Shown here: one piece after another, positions 36,778 to 47,000 of the stretch | How the letters are laid out: the number at the start of each line of letters is the position of its first letter | Numbering within the stretch: the first letter of the stretch is position 1 | From: JAXHMB01 sp034521755 | Lineage (GTDB): Bacteria > Bacteroidota > Rhodothermia > Balneolales > Balneolaceae | Reading direction: 5' to 3' | NCBI GenBank assembly: GCA_034521755.1 | Contig: JAXHMB010000003.1 | Span: 817,183-881,182, forward strand | DNA: 64,000 nucleotides | Program-made: the position numbers and the translations under genes | The notes under the pieces: model-generated | The model's input: only the letters and a program-made list of their open reading frames with translations | The model's database searches: none | What the model was told of the DNA's origin: nothing

Positions 36778-39498
36778 TTATGAACGCTGTTTTTTATCTG
36801 CCTCATGGTAATCTCTTAACACATAATGCAGGATACCTCCATTGCGGTAATAATCGATCTCTACTGGAGTATCAATGCGATTCAACGTGGTAAAAGTGAT
36901 GGTTTCTCCATTGGCTTTCTTTGCATCAACCTTCACTTCCTGACGTGGTTTCAGATCATCGCTAATATGAATATTAAATACTTCTGAACCATCCAGGCCA
37001 AGGCTGTCAGCAGATTCCCCTTCTTTAAACTGCAGCGGAAGCACACCCATACCAACCAGGTTAGAACGGTGAATGCGCTCATAAGAAGTTGCAATCACAG
37101 CTTTAACACCGAGGAGGATGGTTCCTTTAGCAGCCCAGTCACGAGATGATCCGGTTCCATACTGATCACCTGCCAATGCAACTAACGGTGTCCCTTCTTT
37201 CTTATAGCGTGTGGCAGCATCATAAATAGTTGTGATTTCATCTGATGGGAAATATTTAGTGAACCCACCTTCTTTGCCCGGTGCCAACTGGTTCTTAAAG
37301 CGAACATTGGCAAAAGTACCGCGCGTCATCACCCGGTCGTTTCCACGACGAGAACCATAAGAGTTAAAATCAACAGGTTCAATACCATGGTCAATCAGGT
37401 ACTTCCCCGCAGGACTGTCCGCCTTGATGTTTCCAGCCGGAGAAATGTGATCAGTAGTGATGGAATCACCCACTTTTACCAACGCACGAGCACCCTGAAT
37501 CGGACGAATAGGCTCAACTTCTTCACCCATGTCCATAAAGAATGGTGGTTCCTGGATATAAGTAGAGTCTTCTTTCCACTCGTATAGCTCTCCGCCGCCA
37601 ACGGGGATGGCATCCCACTCTTCAGATTTAAAAATATCTCCATACTGTTTGTCGAACAATTCAGGACGGATAGCATTATCCAGATGCTCGGCAATTTCTT
37701 CAGATGTCGGCCAAATATCTTTAAGATATACTTCATTGCCATCTTTGTCTTTACCCAGTGGCTCATTTACTAAATCAATATGTACCGTTCCTGCCAGTGC
37801 ATAGGCCACAACCAGCGGCGGTGATGCCAGGTAGTTGGCTTTTACATATGGATGAATTCTACCCTCGAAGTTGCGGTTTCCGGAAAGAACGCCTGCTACA
37901 ATAAGCTCACCGTCTTTCACCGCTTTCTCTACTGCTTCGGGCAGCGGACCTGAGTTACCAATACAGGTTGTGCATCCATAACCAACCAAATTAAAACCAA
38001 GCTTGTCCAAATAGTCAGTCAGCCCGGCTTCGTCAAGATAGTCAGTAACGACACGAGAACCCGGCGCAAGGGAAGTCTTTACATAAGGAGGGACTTCCAA
38101 CCCTTTTTCAAACGCTTTCTTAGCTACGATTCCTGCGCCCAGCATTACGCTTGGGTTTGAGGTATTGGTACAACTGGTGATAGCGGCGATAACAACATCA
38201 CCGTGCTCCATTTCAATTTCCCGGCCATTTTTAAAGATTCCCTTATTGGCCAGCTTTTCCTGCGCCAGACTGAATCCCATAGTAGGATCATCACTCGTTA
38301 AACTATTCTCAAATGTAGACTTCATATTTGGAAGTGCAATACGATCATGCGGAAGCTTGGGTCCGGCCAGTGATGTTTCCACATCGTCGAGGTCCAGCTC
38401 AAGATTATCGGTATATTCGGGCTCGGTCATTCCATCCACTCTGAACAAACCCTGTGCCTTAAGGTAATTTTCTACCAGCTGCACCTGCTCTTCAGCACGT
38501 CCGGTGCGGCGCATATATCTGATGGATTCCTCATCAACAGGAAAGAAGCCCATGGTTGCACCGTATTCCGGAGCCATGTTTGCGATAGTAGCACGGTCCG
38601 GCAAACTCATATTGCCCAGACCATCACCATAAAACTCTACAAACTTGCCAACCACCCCATGCTTTCTAAGCATTTGGGTAACTGTTAAAGTAAGGTCGGT
38701 TGCCGTAATACCTTCGCGAAGCTGGCCGGTTAGTTTTACGCCCACTACTTCAGGCACCAGCATATGGATAGGCTGTCCAAGCATGGCAGCTTCTGCTTCA
38801 ATACCACCTACGCCCCAGCCTAAAATGCCGAGTCCGTTAATCATAGTTGTGTGTGAGTCGGTACCTACCAACGTATCGGGATAGGCTACGGTTGTACCAT
38901 CATCTTCTGTGCGGGTAAATACACCTTTTGCCAGATACTCCAGATTTACCTGGTGAACAATACCGCGTCCGGGAGGTACGACTCTAAAATTATCAAACGC
39001 TTTTTGTCCCCACTTCAAAAATTCATAACGCTCGCGATTTCTTTCAAACTCTTTTTCTACGTTATGCATAAAAGCATATTCCTGGCCAAAGGTATCTACC
39101 TGTACCGAGTGGTCAATCACCAGATCAACCGGAACCTGTGGATTGATGGAATCAGGATTACCACCCATGCGCTCCATGGCAGAACGAAGCGCAGCTAAAT
39201 CAACGACTGCCGGGACACCCGTGAAGTCTTGCAGTACTACCCGGGATGGCTTATAGGGAATTTCACCCTGCGGATTCTTAGCATTATAATCGGCCAGAAG
39301 CTTGATGTCTTTTTCAGTAATGGCATAGCCGTCATGCTCACGCAGGACAGACTCCAGCAAAATACGGATGGTGAACGGCAGCTTCTCCATATTGCCATAG
39401 CCCATATCCTCCAATTTTTGGAGGCTGTACAAATGGCCGGTGCCTGTGCCGGTATTAAATTCTATCTTGGTTCCTTGAAATTTTTTGTGGGTGCTCAT
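36778..39498 (-). CDS. acnA: Aconitate hydratase A
   Basis: 906 residues, matching AcnA/IRP-type aconitases. The [4Fe-4S] ligands are Cys443 (SCTNTSNPSV) and Cys509 and Cys512 (GCTTCIGNSGP). Further motifs are GTDSHTTMINGLGILGWGVGG and the C-terminal swivel domain GDQYGTGSSRDWAAKG. It isomerises citrate and isocitrate in the TCA cycle. It is a single-gene unit with its own terminator, divergent from rplM. Confidence 0.97.
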   Translation of the reverse strand: MSTHKKFQGTKIEFNTGTGTGHLYSLQKLEDMGYGNMEKLPFTIRILLESVLREHDGYAITEKDIKLLADYNAKNPQGEIPYKPSRVVLQDFTGVPAVVDLAALRSAMERMGGNPDSINPQVPVDLVIDHSVQVDTFGQEYAFMHNVEKEFERNRERYEFLKWGQKAFDNFRVVPPGRGIVHQVNLEYLAKGVFTRTEDDGTTVAYPDTLVGTDSHTTMINGLGILGWGVGGIEAEAAMLGQPIHMLVPEVVGVKLTGQLREGITATDLTLTVTQMLRKHGVVGKFVEFYGDGLGNMSLPDRATIANMAPEYGATMGFFPVDEESIRYMRRTGRAEEQVQLVENYLKAQGLFRVDGMTEPEYTDNLELDLDDVETSLAGPKLPHDRIALPNMKSTFENSLTSDDPTMGFSLAQEKLANKGIFKNGREIEMEHGDVVIAAITSCTNTSNPSVMLGAGIVAKKAFEKGLEVPPYVKTSLAPGSRVVTDYLDEAGLTDYLDKLGFNLVGYGCTTCIGNSGPLPEAVEKAVKDGELIVAGVLSGNRNFEGRIHPYVKANYLASPPLVVAYALAGTVHIDLVNEPLGKDKDGNEVYLKDIWPTSEEIAEHLDNAIRPELFDKQYGDIFKSEEWDAIPVGGGELYEWKEDSTYIQEPPFFMDMGEEVEPIRPIQGARALVKVGDSITTDHISPAGNIKADSPAGKYLIDHGIEPVDFNSYGSRRGNDRVMTRGTFANVRFKNQLAPGKEGGFTKYFPSDEITTIYDAATRYKKEGTPLVALAGDQYGTGSSRDWAAKGTILLGVKAVIATSYERIHRSNLVGMGVLPLQFKEGESADSLGLDGSEVFNIHISDDLKPRQEVKVDAKKANGETITFTTLNRIDTPVEIDYYRNGGILHYVLRDYHEADKKQRS

Positions 39499-39682
39499 CG
39501 GGATCTAGATCTTCGTTAAAACTCTATTGGATTCATTTTATACTCTTTTTAGGAAGAACAAAGTTAGCACTATTTTTCCATAATATCTTATAGAAATAGA
39601 GAGAAATATTACTAAGCAAACCATTGCTAAGTAAACAAGAGTCACTTAAGAAATTAGATATAATATTTCTGGTAATTTGTTA

Positions 39683-39712
39683 TTGCACATTTTCGAAAAG
39701 AAGCCTATTTTG
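39683..39712 (+). promoter_or_regulatory. Candidate promoter of rplM-rpsI
   Basis: TTG at 39683-39685 is followed after 20 nt by TATTTTG (39706-39712), resembling the Bacteroidetes -33/-7 promoter with one base missing from TAnnTTTG. The predicted start is about 30 nt before rplM. The rest of the 254-nt acnA-rplM divergent gap shows nothing else I can support. Confidence 0.35.
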
Positions 39713-39752
39713 CGGGACTTCATACAAAAGCAATTTTTAAACAATTACAACC

Positions 39753-40196
39753 GTGGACACAAACAGTTTTAAGACCTTTTCCGCCAAGCAAGGCGACATC
39801 GACAAAAAGTGGCTCCTTGTTGATGCTGAAGGAATATCTTTAGGTCGACTGGCAAGTAATGTTGCTACGTTTCTGAGAGGAAAGCATAAACCTACATTCA
39901 CCCCTCATATGGATACCGGTGACAATGTTGTTGTCATCAATGCTGAGAAGATTCAGCTTACCGGAAAAAAGCTTCAGCAGAAGCAGTATTTCCGTCACAC
40001 TGAATATCCCGGTGGTGAAAAATTTACTTCAGCGGAAGAAATGATGGAAAATGATCCTACCTGGATTATTAAAAACGCTGTGAAAGGAATGCTTCCCAAG
40101 AACAAACTGAGCAGCAAGTTGATGACCAACTTACGCGTGTATGCCGGTCCCGTTCATGAGCAAGAAGCACAACAACCCGAAAAAATTGAGCTTTAA
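39753..40196 (+). CDS. rplM: 50S ribosomal protein L13
   Basis: 147 residues. Conserved motifs are WLLVDAEGISLGRLASNVATFLRGKHKPTFTPHMDTGD and VKGMLPKNKLSSKLM, with YAGPVHEQEAQQPE at the C-terminus. The start codon is GTG (39753-39755), with an A-rich region and no Shine-Dalgarno upstream. It is paired with rpsI 6 nt downstream, the near-universal L13-S9 operon. Confidence 0.97.
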   Translation: MDTNSFKTFSAKQGDIDKKWLLVDAEGISLGRLASNVATFLRGKHKPTFTPHMDTGDNVVVINAEKIQLTGKKLQQKQYFRHTEYPGGEKFTSAEEMMENDPTWIIKNAVKGMLPKNKLSSKLMTNLRVYAGPVHEQEAQQPEKIEL

Positions 40197-40202
40197 TTTA
40201 GC

Positions 40203-40589
40203 ATGGAACAGAAAAACTTTATAGGTCGAAGAAAAACCTCGACGGCACGACTTTATATACAGCCGGGCAGTGGAAAGTTTCTCGTAAATAACAGAGAGCT
40301 GGATGATTATTTTGCTACCCAGGCACGACGAAATATTGTAACCCTGCCAATGGAAGTGACTGAAACTGAAGGACAGTTTGATATTAAAGTTACGGTAAGC
40401 GGCGGCGGTTCTACAGGACAGTCGGGTGCTATACAGCACGCTCTGGCCCGTGCCCTTGACGATTATAACGAAGAATTTCACACTGCGCTTAAGTCACGAG
40501 ATCTGTTAACACGTGACGACCGCATGGTAGAACGCAAGAAATACGGACAACCAAAAGCCCGTAAGAAGTTCCAGTTCTCCAAGCGTTAA
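40203..40589 (+). CDS. rpsI: 30S ribosomal protein S9
   Basis: 128 residues, ending in the conserved KKFQFSKR tail that reaches the P-site tRNA. Motifs GRRKTSTARLYIQPG and VSGGGSTGQSGAIQHALARAL are present. It lies 6 nt after rplM. Confidence 0.97.
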   Translation: MEQKNFIGRRKTSTARLYIQPGSGKFLVNNRELDDYFATQARRNIVTLPMEVTETEGQFDIKVTVSGGGSTGQSGAIQHALARALDDYNEEFHTALKSRDLLTRDDRMVERKKYGQPKARKKFQFSKR

Positions 40590-40633
40590 TATTGCGTTTC
40601 GTTTTTCTTTTCGACTTTCAATCTTAATCAATC

Positions 40634-40714
40634 ACACATACGCAGCGACCTAGTGCGCCGGGTGTTCATCTCGAAAATTTCGGGATGGATTAGCGCCGGG
40701 AACGACCTGTGTAG
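40634..40714 (+). promoter_or_regulatory. Candidate structured leader upstream of rpsB
   Basis: The 155-nt gap before rpsB contains a central hairpin (ATCTCG 40668-40673 / CGGGAT 40681-40686, extendable by A-T pairs). It is flanked by two copies of GCGCCGGG (40655-40662, 40693-40700) and two of CGACCT (40646-40651, 40703-40708), in mirrored order. An outer ACACA/TGTGT pairing is possible. Ribosomal protein operons are often autoregulated through such leaders; S2 binding here is inference. Confidence 0.4.
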
Positions 40715-40744
40715 CGGATAAACTCAAAACCAAGTACATATACT

Positions 40745-41623
40745 ATGCCTACTGCACCTAATCTAGAAGAACTATTGAAATCCGGTGCCCATTTCGGACA
40801 CCTTACCCGCCGATGGAATCCTAAAATGAAGGAATTTATCTTCATGGAACGAAACGGGATTCACATCATCGACCTTAAAAAGACAGAAAAATTTTTCCAG
40901 GAAGCACTTGAGGAAATAACCAAACTTGCCCGTGCCGGAAAAACTATTCTCTTTGTGGGAACCAAAAAACAGTCACAAGATATTATTAAAACTGAAGCCG
41001 TCCGATGCGGAATGCCTTACATCACCCATCGGTGGTTAGGCGGTATGCTTACCAACTTTTCTACGGTTAAGAAAAGCCTTAACAGAATGGAAGAGATTGA
41101 CCGTATGGAAAAGGACGGGACCTTTGAAGAGCTGACCAAGAAAGAGGCTCTGATGCTGGATCGTGAACGTGAAAAACTGGAACAGACCCTTGGCGGTATA
41201 GCCAACATGAATCGTCTGCCCGGTGCCCTGTTCGTAGTAGATACCATTAAAGAACATATTGCAGTGAATGAAGCTATCAAGCTGAATATACCGATTGTTG
41301 CTATGGTAGATACCAACAGTGATCCTGACACTCCGGATTATATCATTCCATGTAATGATGATTCTGCCCGTACTATTCAGCTGATTGCCGGCAAAATTGC
41401 TGACGCTGTCATTGAAGGAAATGCAGAACGTGAAGCTCAAAATGAAGAAGAACTCCTGGAGCAGGCAACTGAAGAAGCCAAGCAGGCCGAAGCCAAAAAG
41501 AAAAAGAAAGCTATCGGCAAGCGTCGACGACGCAAAAAAGCTGAAGAATCACTTGAACCCCAGGATGATTCCGATGCCGGTTCTGATTCAGAAGAAGAAT
41601 CTTCATCTGACGAAGAAGAATAA
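40745..41623 (+). CDS. rpsB: 30S ribosomal protein S2 with charged C-terminal extension
   Basis: 292 residues, about 50 longer than E. coli S2. The core has LLKSGAHFGHLTRRWNPKM, FVGTKKQSQD, RWLGGMLTNF and VDTNSDPD. After the core (about residue 230) comes an Ala/Glu/Lys helix, a basic patch (KKKKKAIGKRRRRKK), and an acidic Ser/Asp/Glu tail (SDAGSDSEEESSSDEEE). It is followed by tsf, the usual rpsB-tsf pair. Confidence 0.97.
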   Translation: MPTAPNLEELLKSGAHFGHLTRRWNPKMKEFIFMERNGIHIIDLKKTEKFFQEALEEITKLARAGKTILFVGTKKQSQDIIKTEAVRCGMPYITHRWLGGMLTNFSTVKKSLNRMEEIDRMEKDGTFEELTKKEALMLDREREKLEQTLGGIANMNRLPGALFVVDTIKEHIAVNEAIKLNIPIVAMVDTNSDPDTPDYIIPCNDDSARTIQLIAGKIADAVIEGNAEREAQNEEELLEQATEEAKQAEAKKKKKAIGKRRRRKKAEESLEPQDDSDAGSDSEEESSSDEEE

Positions 41624-41666
41624 CAATCATTTTATAACCTGAACATTTAAAACAGAGCAGCTCAAC

Positions 41667-42500
41667 ATGAGTATTTCTGCAAAAGACGTTAAAGAATTAC
41701 GAGAACAAACCGGGGCTGGCATGATGGACTGCAAGAAGGCCCTGCAGGAAGCCGATGGCGATTTTGATCAAGCTATTGAAATCCTCAGAAAAAAAGGACA
41801 GAAACTTTCAGAAAAGCGGGCTGACCGTGAAGCCAACCAAGGGCTTATTGTGACCAAGGTAAGCGATGATGGTTCTAAAGCAGCCGCACTTGAAATCAAC
41901 TGCGAGACTGACTTTGTTGCTCGCAATGAAGATTTCCAGCAACGTGCGGAAAATTTCGTGAACATCATTTTCGAAAACGAAATTGAATCTGTGGACGAGC
42001 TTCTTGAGTACGAGCACGAAGGACTTACTATTGCCGATCACCTAAAAGACATGGTGGGCAAGATTGGTGAGAAAATTAAGATCAACCGGGTAGTTCTTGC
42101 TAAAACCGATGGTGAACTTATCTCTTATATACATCCCGGCAACCAGCTGGGTGTGTTGGTAGAGTTTGAAGGCCCGGTAAACGACGAAGAAGTGGGCAAA
42201 GATGTTGCCATGCAGGTTGCTGCTATGAAGCCCCTTTCTGTAACCCGGGATGGCGTAGACAGCACGATCGTTGAAAAAGAGCTTGAGATTGCCAAAGACC
42301 AGCTTCTCAACGAGGGTAAACCCGAAGAGATTGCTGAAAAAGCTGCTCAAGGAAAGCTTCGTCGCTTCTACGAAGAACGAGTTCTACTGGAACAAAAATT
42401 TGTTAAAGACAACAGCCTGTCTGTGCAGGATTATCTGAAACAACAGGATACGCCTCTTGTGAAGTCGTTTCATCGGCTTCAGCTGGGCGATGATTCCTAG
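41667..42500 (+). CDS. tsf: Translation elongation factor Ts
   Basis: 277 residues. The N-terminal UBA-like domain with VKELREQTGAGMMDCKKALQEADGDFDQAIEILRKKG is canonical. The core EF-Tu interaction segment is ALEINCETDFVARNEDF. It recycles EF-Tu-GDP. It lies 43 nt after rpsB and ends at a terminator. Confidence 0.97.
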   Translation: MSISAKDVKELREQTGAGMMDCKKALQEADGDFDQAIEILRKKGQKLSEKRADREANQGLIVTKVSDDGSKAAALEINCETDFVARNEDFQQRAENFVNIIFENEIESVDELLEYEHEGLTIADHLKDMVGKIGEKIKINRVVLAKTDGELISYIHPGNQLGVLVEFEGPVNDEEVGKDVAMQVAAMKPLSVTRDGVDSTIVEKELEIAKDQLLNEGKPEEIAEKAAQGKLRRFYEERVLLEQKFVKDNSLSVQDYLKQQDTPLVKSFHRLQLGDDS

Positions 42501-42516
42501 CAATTTTTTTTAAGCT

Positions 42517-42546
42517 AAAGGCTACCAATTCGGTAGCCTTTTTTTT
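42517..42546 (+). terminator. Intrinsic terminator after tsf
   Basis: AAAGGCTACC (42517-42526) and GGTAGCCTTT (42532-42541) form a 10-bp stem with loop AATTC, followed by a T-run. It lies 17 nt after the tsf stop and separates rpsB-tsf from pyrH-frr. Confidence 0.92.
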
Positions 42547-42583
42547 ATATATAAACGACTTATAATTCTTTACTAAAAATACT

Positions 42584-43309
42584 GTGGGCAAAAAATACAA
42601 ACGAATACTACTCAAACTAAGCGGTGAAGCACTTCTCGGAGAACAGGGTCATGGTATTGATGGGGATATCCTTACCCAGTATGCCAACGAAATTAAGGCC
42701 GTTCATGACGAAGACTATGAATTATGCGTAGTAATTGGCGGAGGTAATATATTCCGTGGGGTCAAAGGAGCTACGGAAGGTATGGATCGTGTACAAGGTG
42801 ACTACATGGGGATGCTGGCCACCATGATCAACAGCATGGCTTTCCAGGATGCTTTGGAACGTAAAGGAGTACATACCCGACTGATGTCAGCTATTCGTAT
42901 GGAAGAAATTGCCGAGCCTTATATTCGTCGCAGGGCTATCCGCCATCTTGAAAAAGGCCGCGTTGTGATCTTCGGTGCAGGAACCGGTAATCCTTACTTT
43001 ACTACTGATACAGCAGCCGCTCTGCGCGCTATTGAGGTTGAAGCGGAAGTTATACTTAAAGGCACCCGCGTTGACGGCATTTATGACGCCGATCCTGAAA
43101 AAGAACCGGATGCAAATAAGTTTCAGACAATTACCGGCGATGAAGTATTAAGCAGAAGACTCGATATTATGGATTTAACAGCTTTTACCTTATGCCGTGA
43201 AAATGAGACCCCGGTCATCGTTTTTGATATGAATAAGATAGGCAACCTGAAAAAAGCACTGAACGGCGATGGCGAAGTAGGCTCAACTGTTATTTGGGAA
43301 GAAAGCTAG
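42584..43309 (+). CDS. pyrH: UMP kinase
   Basis: 241 residues, standard length. KRILLKLSGEALLGE at the N-terminus, VIGGGNIFRG and TGNPYFTTDTAAALRA are typical of the bacterial amino-acid-kinase-fold UMP kinase. It phosphorylates UMP to UDP. The start is GTG (42584-42586), shortly downstream of the tsf terminator. It is followed by frr after 63 nt, as in many bacteria. Confidence 0.96.
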   Translation: MGKKYKRILLKLSGEALLGEQGHGIDGDILTQYANEIKAVHDEDYELCVVIGGGNIFRGVKGATEGMDRVQGDYMGMLATMINSMAFQDALERKGVHTRLMSAIRMEEIAEPYIRRRAIRHLEKGRVVIFGAGTGNPYFTTDTAAALRAIEVEAEVILKGTRVDGIYDADPEKEPDANKFQTITGDEVLSRRLDIMDLTAFTLCRENETPVIVFDMNKIGNLKKALNGDGEVGSTVIWEES

Positions 43310-43372
43310 ATTTATTAAATTCATTTTGATGATCAGTTTTCTGCTTAAACACTTAACTACATAAAAAAGATT

Positions 43373-43942
43373 ATGATACCTCAGGAGTTGCAATCCATAA
43401 TTGATGCGGCTGACAAAAAGATGGATGAAGCCGTAAAGTATTTCAAAACAGAATTGTCGCACGTAAGAGCCGGCAAAGCACAACCTTCATTGCTTGACGG
43501 TGTTAAAGTTGATTACTACGGCAGCCAAACTCCACTTAATCAGTTGGCCAATGTAAGTGCACCTGAGGCACGGATGCTTACCGTGCAACCTTATGATAAG
43601 TCAGCTCTTGAAGAAATTGAGAAAGCAATTATGTCGGCCGGGCTGGGATTAAACCCAAATAACGACGGCAATATTATTCGTATTCCTTTGCCTATCCTTT
43701 CAGAAGAACGTCGCAAAGATCTTGTAAAGCGCTGTGGTGAAATGGCTGAAGATGCACGCATCAGTATTCGCAATACCCGTCGCAACACTAATGACGAAAT
43801 TAAGAAAGAAGTAGAGAGCAAGTCTCTTCCCGAAGATTCAAAGTATGAAGCTGAGGAAGAAGTCCAGAATATTACTGACAGCCACACGAAGAAAGTAGAC
43901 GAGCTTCTTGAGAAGAAGGAAGAAGAAATCATGACTGTTTAG
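43373..43942 (+). CDS. frr: Ribosome recycling factor
   Basis: 189 residues, normal length. Motifs are HVRAGKAQPSLLDGVKVDYYGSQTPLNQLANVSAPEARML and PLPILSEERRKDLVK. With EF-G it splits post-termination ribosomes. It is the last gene of the translation group before smc, with a 91-nt gap that shows nothing I can assign. Confidence 0.97.
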   Translation: MIPQELQSIIDAADKKMDEAVKYFKTELSHVRAGKAQPSLLDGVKVDYYGSQTPLNQLANVSAPEARMLTVQPYDKSALEEIEKAIMSAGLGLNPNNDGNIIRIPLPILSEERRKDLVKRCGEMAEDARISIRNTRRNTNDEIKKEVESKSLPEDSKYEAEEEVQNITDSHTKKVDELLEKKEEEIMTV

Positions 43943-44033
43943 ATAAAGCATTGATTAAAACACCGGTGGTCATTTCAATTAAAATAACTGTATATAGTTT
44001 TTAAGATTTGTTATTTGCCATTTAAAATAAGAA

Positions 44034-47000
44034 ATGTATATATCCGAGCTAGAATTACAGGGGTTCAAGAGTTTTGCCAACAAAACGCGGGTGAAGTTTG
44101 ACAAAGGTATCACCGCGATTGTAGGTCCCAATGGCTGCGGAAAGTCCAACATTGTTGATGCTATGCGCTGGGTGCTTGGTGAGCAGCGTCCTACCCTATT
44201 ACGGTCATCCAGTATGGCTAATGTAATTTTTAACGGTACAGCCAAAAAGAATGCTCTGGGTATGGCTGAGGTTTCCCTGACCTTTATAAACAACAAGGGA
44301 CTACTGCCAACCGAATATAGCGAAGTAACCATTTCGCGCCGCCTGTATCGCTCGGGGGAAAGCGAATATCTTATCAACGGTGGAACCTGCCGGCTCAAAG
44401 ACATTAACGAACTTTTCATGGACACCGGCATGAGCTCTGATGCCTATTCGGTGATTGAGCTTAAGATGGTAGAAGAAATCCTCAATGATAAAAACAACGA
44501 CCGTCGCAAGCTGTTTGAAGAAGCGGCCGGTGTTACCAGCTACAAGGAAAAGCGAAAAAAAACCTTCCGCAAGCTAGACGAGACTCAAAAAGATTTACAG
44601 AGGGTTGAAGACATCCTGGTTGAGGTTCGCAAGAAAACCAATTCACTGGAAAAACAGGCAGAAAAAGCTGCCAAGGCTAAAAAATACCGTGAGGAGCTCG
44701 AAACACTTGATAAAGCACTCAACAAGCACGAGTATAAAAAGATTAAAGAAGAGCTCAAGCCGCTTGACGAACGCATAGAAAATGCTGACAAAGAGAAAAA
44801 AGAGATTCTGGCCAAAGCTGAAGAGCTTGATCAGGCTGAAGAAACCGCACGGAACAAGCTCAGTGAAAAAGAGCGCAACCAGGCAGAGGCACAGCGCCGG
44901 GTTAGCCAACTGCATTCTAAAATTCGTGATACCGAAACAAATCTTCGTATTACCAAAGAAAAGATTGCAAACGAGAAAAGTGTTATTGAGCAATATGATA
45001 AAGATATTGAACAAGGTGAGCAGGATTTAAAAGATTTGCGCGATCTTTTTGAGAGCAGCAAGCAGAAGCTTGAAAGTTTTGATAATGACCTTCAAAAAGC
45101 CGCACAAAACCTCAAAGATTCAAAAGAAAAGTACACGGCCATACAGCAACAGTTTTCTGCCGAACGTGAAAAGCTGAATCAGCTTGAAGAACTGCATGAC
45201 AAGACCAACCGCGAACTCAGCAATTTACAAACAGAGCGTATTCGTATAGAGTCCAAGCTGGAAAATACAGAGGACGACCTTGCTCGTATCGGTGATGAAA
45301 TTGAAGATCTGCAAAAAGAGATTGAAAACTTTAAAAAGGAAAAGAAAACTCTAAGCCAAAAGGTAGAGAAGCAAAAAGAAGCACGTGACCAACAGGAAGA
45401 AAAGCTCAAAGAAGCACGTGAAAAACGGGAGTCACTGGGCAATCAGCAGGATAAGCTTAAAGACACAATTCGCAGTCATCAGAGTAAACTTGATTCCGTC
45501 CAGTCAGAAATTGAGCTACTCACCAATATTGCCAACTCCAATGAGGCGTTCCCTTCCAGCGTACAGTTTTTACTGGAAAATCATCAACAGAATTTTGACC
45601 TGCTTGATGTGGTTTCTAATGTATTATCGACTGATGAAAAGCATGCTGTAGCTTTGGAGGCCGTACTGGGAGAAGCTCTTAATTTTGTGGTGGTCAACTC
45701 TCTGGAGGATGCGCGCAAAGCTGCAAACATTTTAAAAAACAACGACAAGGGCCGGGCTACATTTATACCCCTTGATCAGCTTACCGGCTCCTACGATGTA
45801 GCAAAAAATGCTCTTTACTACCAGGTGGAATCTGACAAACAGTTTGATGCTGTAAAGCAGCTCCTGCTCGGCAATGTTGAAGTATTTAACTCAGTTGATG
45901 AAGCTTATAATACCATCAAAGGCTCTCGTAACATTGGAGTGACTTATGACGGAGAGGTAGTAACCAGCTACCAATTCTTGCAAAGTGGCAGCAAATCCAA
46001 GAATGCCGGCATTCGGGTGGGACTCAAAGATAAAATTGAGAAGCTGGAAAGCCGTGCCGGTAACATTCGAGCTGATATTACAAACTCCCAGAAAGAACTG
46101 GCTGAAGTACAAGAGGCTTATCAGAACATCAACCCGGCGAAGCTTGAAGAAGAGTTAAAAGTAAAGAATCGGGAGCTGCGTGAACTTGAAAACCAAGTCA
46201 ACAGTTTTGACTCCAAGATTCAGGTCTACGAAAAGAATATCAATGAATTGAATAACCGCCGCGAGAATCTTACCGGCAGTGAAGGTGATGCCAAAGAGAA
46301 ACTGGAGCAGCTGGAACCCAGGAAAAAAGAGCTTCAGCAAAAACTGGAAGAGCTTGAAGAGAAGCAGGAAGAAAAGAAAGAGCTGCTCGATAAATTAGAA
46401 GAAGAACGTTCTATTGCTCAAAGCAGGTATAACGAAGCTCAGCTAAAACACCAGGATCTCAAAAACAAGGTTGAAAACCATGAGCGTGATATTAAACGCG
46501 CAGAAAGTGGAATCCAAAGTGTTAAAGAGCGGCTGAAGATGCGCTCTGAAAAATCCGAAGAAGCCAAAGAACGTATTGAACGGTATAAAGCTTCTATCGA
46601 ACAATATAAAGATGAGCTCGAAGAGTCCCGTGAGCTTAAAAAAGAAGCTGACAAAGCTCTGGAAGAAGCTGAAGAGAAGTCGGGCAAACAGCGTGGCTCT
46701 ATCAATGAGATTGAAAAAGAACTCAAAGAAGTACGCCGCCGCAAGGAAGTAAATATGGAGCTGGTGCACCATCTGGCCATGGCCAAAGAAAAGTTTGAGA
46801 TGCAGACAGAGAATCTTTCAGACCATATCTGGGAAACATATGGTATCCTGATGGACCAGATTGATGCTGAGCTGCCCGAAGATAAAGAGCCCGAAGAAGT
46901 TAAAGAGCGTGTTAGCTGGCTGCGGCAAAAGCTTAACAGCTTTGGTGAAGTAAACCCGTTGGCTATTGAAGAATATGAAGAAGAAAAAGAACGCTTGGAT

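Noticed and set aside
39229..39519. 96-codon open frame opposite acnA
   Set aside because: Antisense shadow of a well-conserved gene; no ribosome binding site or recognisable motif.
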